From Flavobacterium psychrotrophum (GTDB taxonomy: Bacteria > Bacteroidota > Bacteroidia > Flavobacteriales > Flavobacteriaceae): DNA of 64,000 bases. Each line of letters opens with the position of its first letter. Position 1 is the stretch's first letter. The translations under genes and the position numbers were made by a program. Positions 63,691 to 64,000 of this stretch are shown piece by piece. The notes beneath the pieces are model-generated. The model was not told where the DNA came from. It worked only from the letters and a program-made list of their open reading frames with translations, and did no database searches. The stretch covers positions 1,178,001 through 1,242,000 of the forward strand of contig NZ_CP031557.1 in assembly GCF_003403075.1 (NCBI RefSeq), read 5' to 3'.

Positions 63691-64000
63691 ATGATAAAAA
63701 TTGCTTTTTATAAAGGGTTACTCATTGATATCAATCAGAAGGAACAGCAATTCTCCACCATAGGCGGCGATATTGTACTGCAATCCAGCGATATGATTGT
63801 CCATCTTCATGAAACCCTACACCGTTTAAGGGAATATCTTCTCGGACTGAAATCAATTACCAGACAGGAAGAAATCGAATTATTTAAAGAGGTTAAGCCA
63901 CAAGTATTGGGGAAATTGATTTTTTACAATGAAGTATACCGGATAGAAACCTCCTGTCCGTTCTCAGAAGGGAAAATGTACATTAAATACTTTTCAGGGC
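63691..64000 (+). CDS. RteC-like protein, 3' end outside window
   Basis: The frame opens with ATG at 63691 (MIKIAFYKGLLIDINQKEQQ) and runs to the window end, 103 residues so far. The stretch TRQEEIELFKEVKPQVLGK, then LIFYNEVYRIETSCP, resembles the start of RteC, the regulator that turns on excision genes of CTnDOT-type elements, though here the family is recognised only by eye. If right, the window ends at the edge of a conjugative or mobilisable element. Confidence 0.55.
   Translation, partial: MIKIAFYKGLLIDINQKEQQFSTIGGDIVLQSSDMIVHLHETLHRLREYLLGLKSITRQEEIELFKEVKPQVLGKLIFYNEVYRIETSCPFSEGKMYIKYFSG

Noticed and set aside
1..64000. CRISPR arrays, tRNA, rRNA and complete insertion sequences
   Set aside because: No regularly spaced repeats, no tRNA cloverleaf, no rRNA segment and no transposase were seen on reading both strands by eye.

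Overview
The window comes from a Flavobacterium-like member of the Bacteroidota. The signs are a Bacteroidota-style DnaK, a SusC/SusD pair with an S9 peptidase, DUF6520-, RteC- and MauE-like proteins, weak Shine-Dalgarno signals, and several TAnnTTTG boxes typical of the phylum's -7 element. No rRNA, tRNA or CRISPR array was seen. Apart from dnaK at the left edge, most of the window is accessory DNA.

Layout. (1) 3-1657: 3' part of dnaK and its terminator. (2) 1706-4976: an integration module (two-HTH protein, tyrosine recombinase, membrane protein, second HTH protein) flanked by inverted pairs of TTGTACC repeats. (3) 5065-35751: a dense defence island. In order it holds a Gabija-like OLD nuclease/UvrD helicase pair, a winged-helix PD-(D/E)XK protein, a 2003-residue Avs-like STAND NTPase with an N-terminal nuclease domain, a four-gene Wadjet-like SMC system (order C-D-A-B), an AbiEii toxin broken by a frameshift beside its intact antitoxin, a decayed gene, an operon of PD-(D/E)XK + HEPN + HNH proteins, a secreted DRGH nuclease, and a 1592-residue sacsin-like ATPase with a DUF3883-like C-terminus.

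(4) 35827-44104: a DNA-damage block. imuA-imuB-dnaE2 runs with overlapping stop/start codons, followed by an exonuclease/GIY-YIG fusion and an AlkB dioxygenase. A divergent XRE-S24 (LexA-like) regulator shares a short intergenic region with imuA. That region holds an inverted repeat between or over two opposed -7-like boxes. (5) 44250-53197: a MauE-like membrane protein with a DUF6520 peptide, then a convergent S9 peptidase/SusD/SusC operon for peptide uptake and digestion.

(6) 53318-57749: an AT-rich stretch that starts with a potentially structured non-coding region ending in a strong terminator. It continues with an HTH protein, a HEPN-like protein, two tiny overlapping membrane ORFs, a TPR-like protein, a nuclease-like protein and an unknown. 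I recognise no described system here; it is the best candidate for something new. (7) 57823-60053: a bestrophin channel, then a zeta-type toxin with a small upstream partner. (8) 60050-64000: a membrane-anchored TPR-AraC sensor, a lipoprotein, an AraC regulator and the start of an RteC-like gene, probably the edge of another mobile element.

Family calls rest on motifs read by eye. No database search was run, so system names (Gabija, Avs, Wadjet) mean similarity of architecture.
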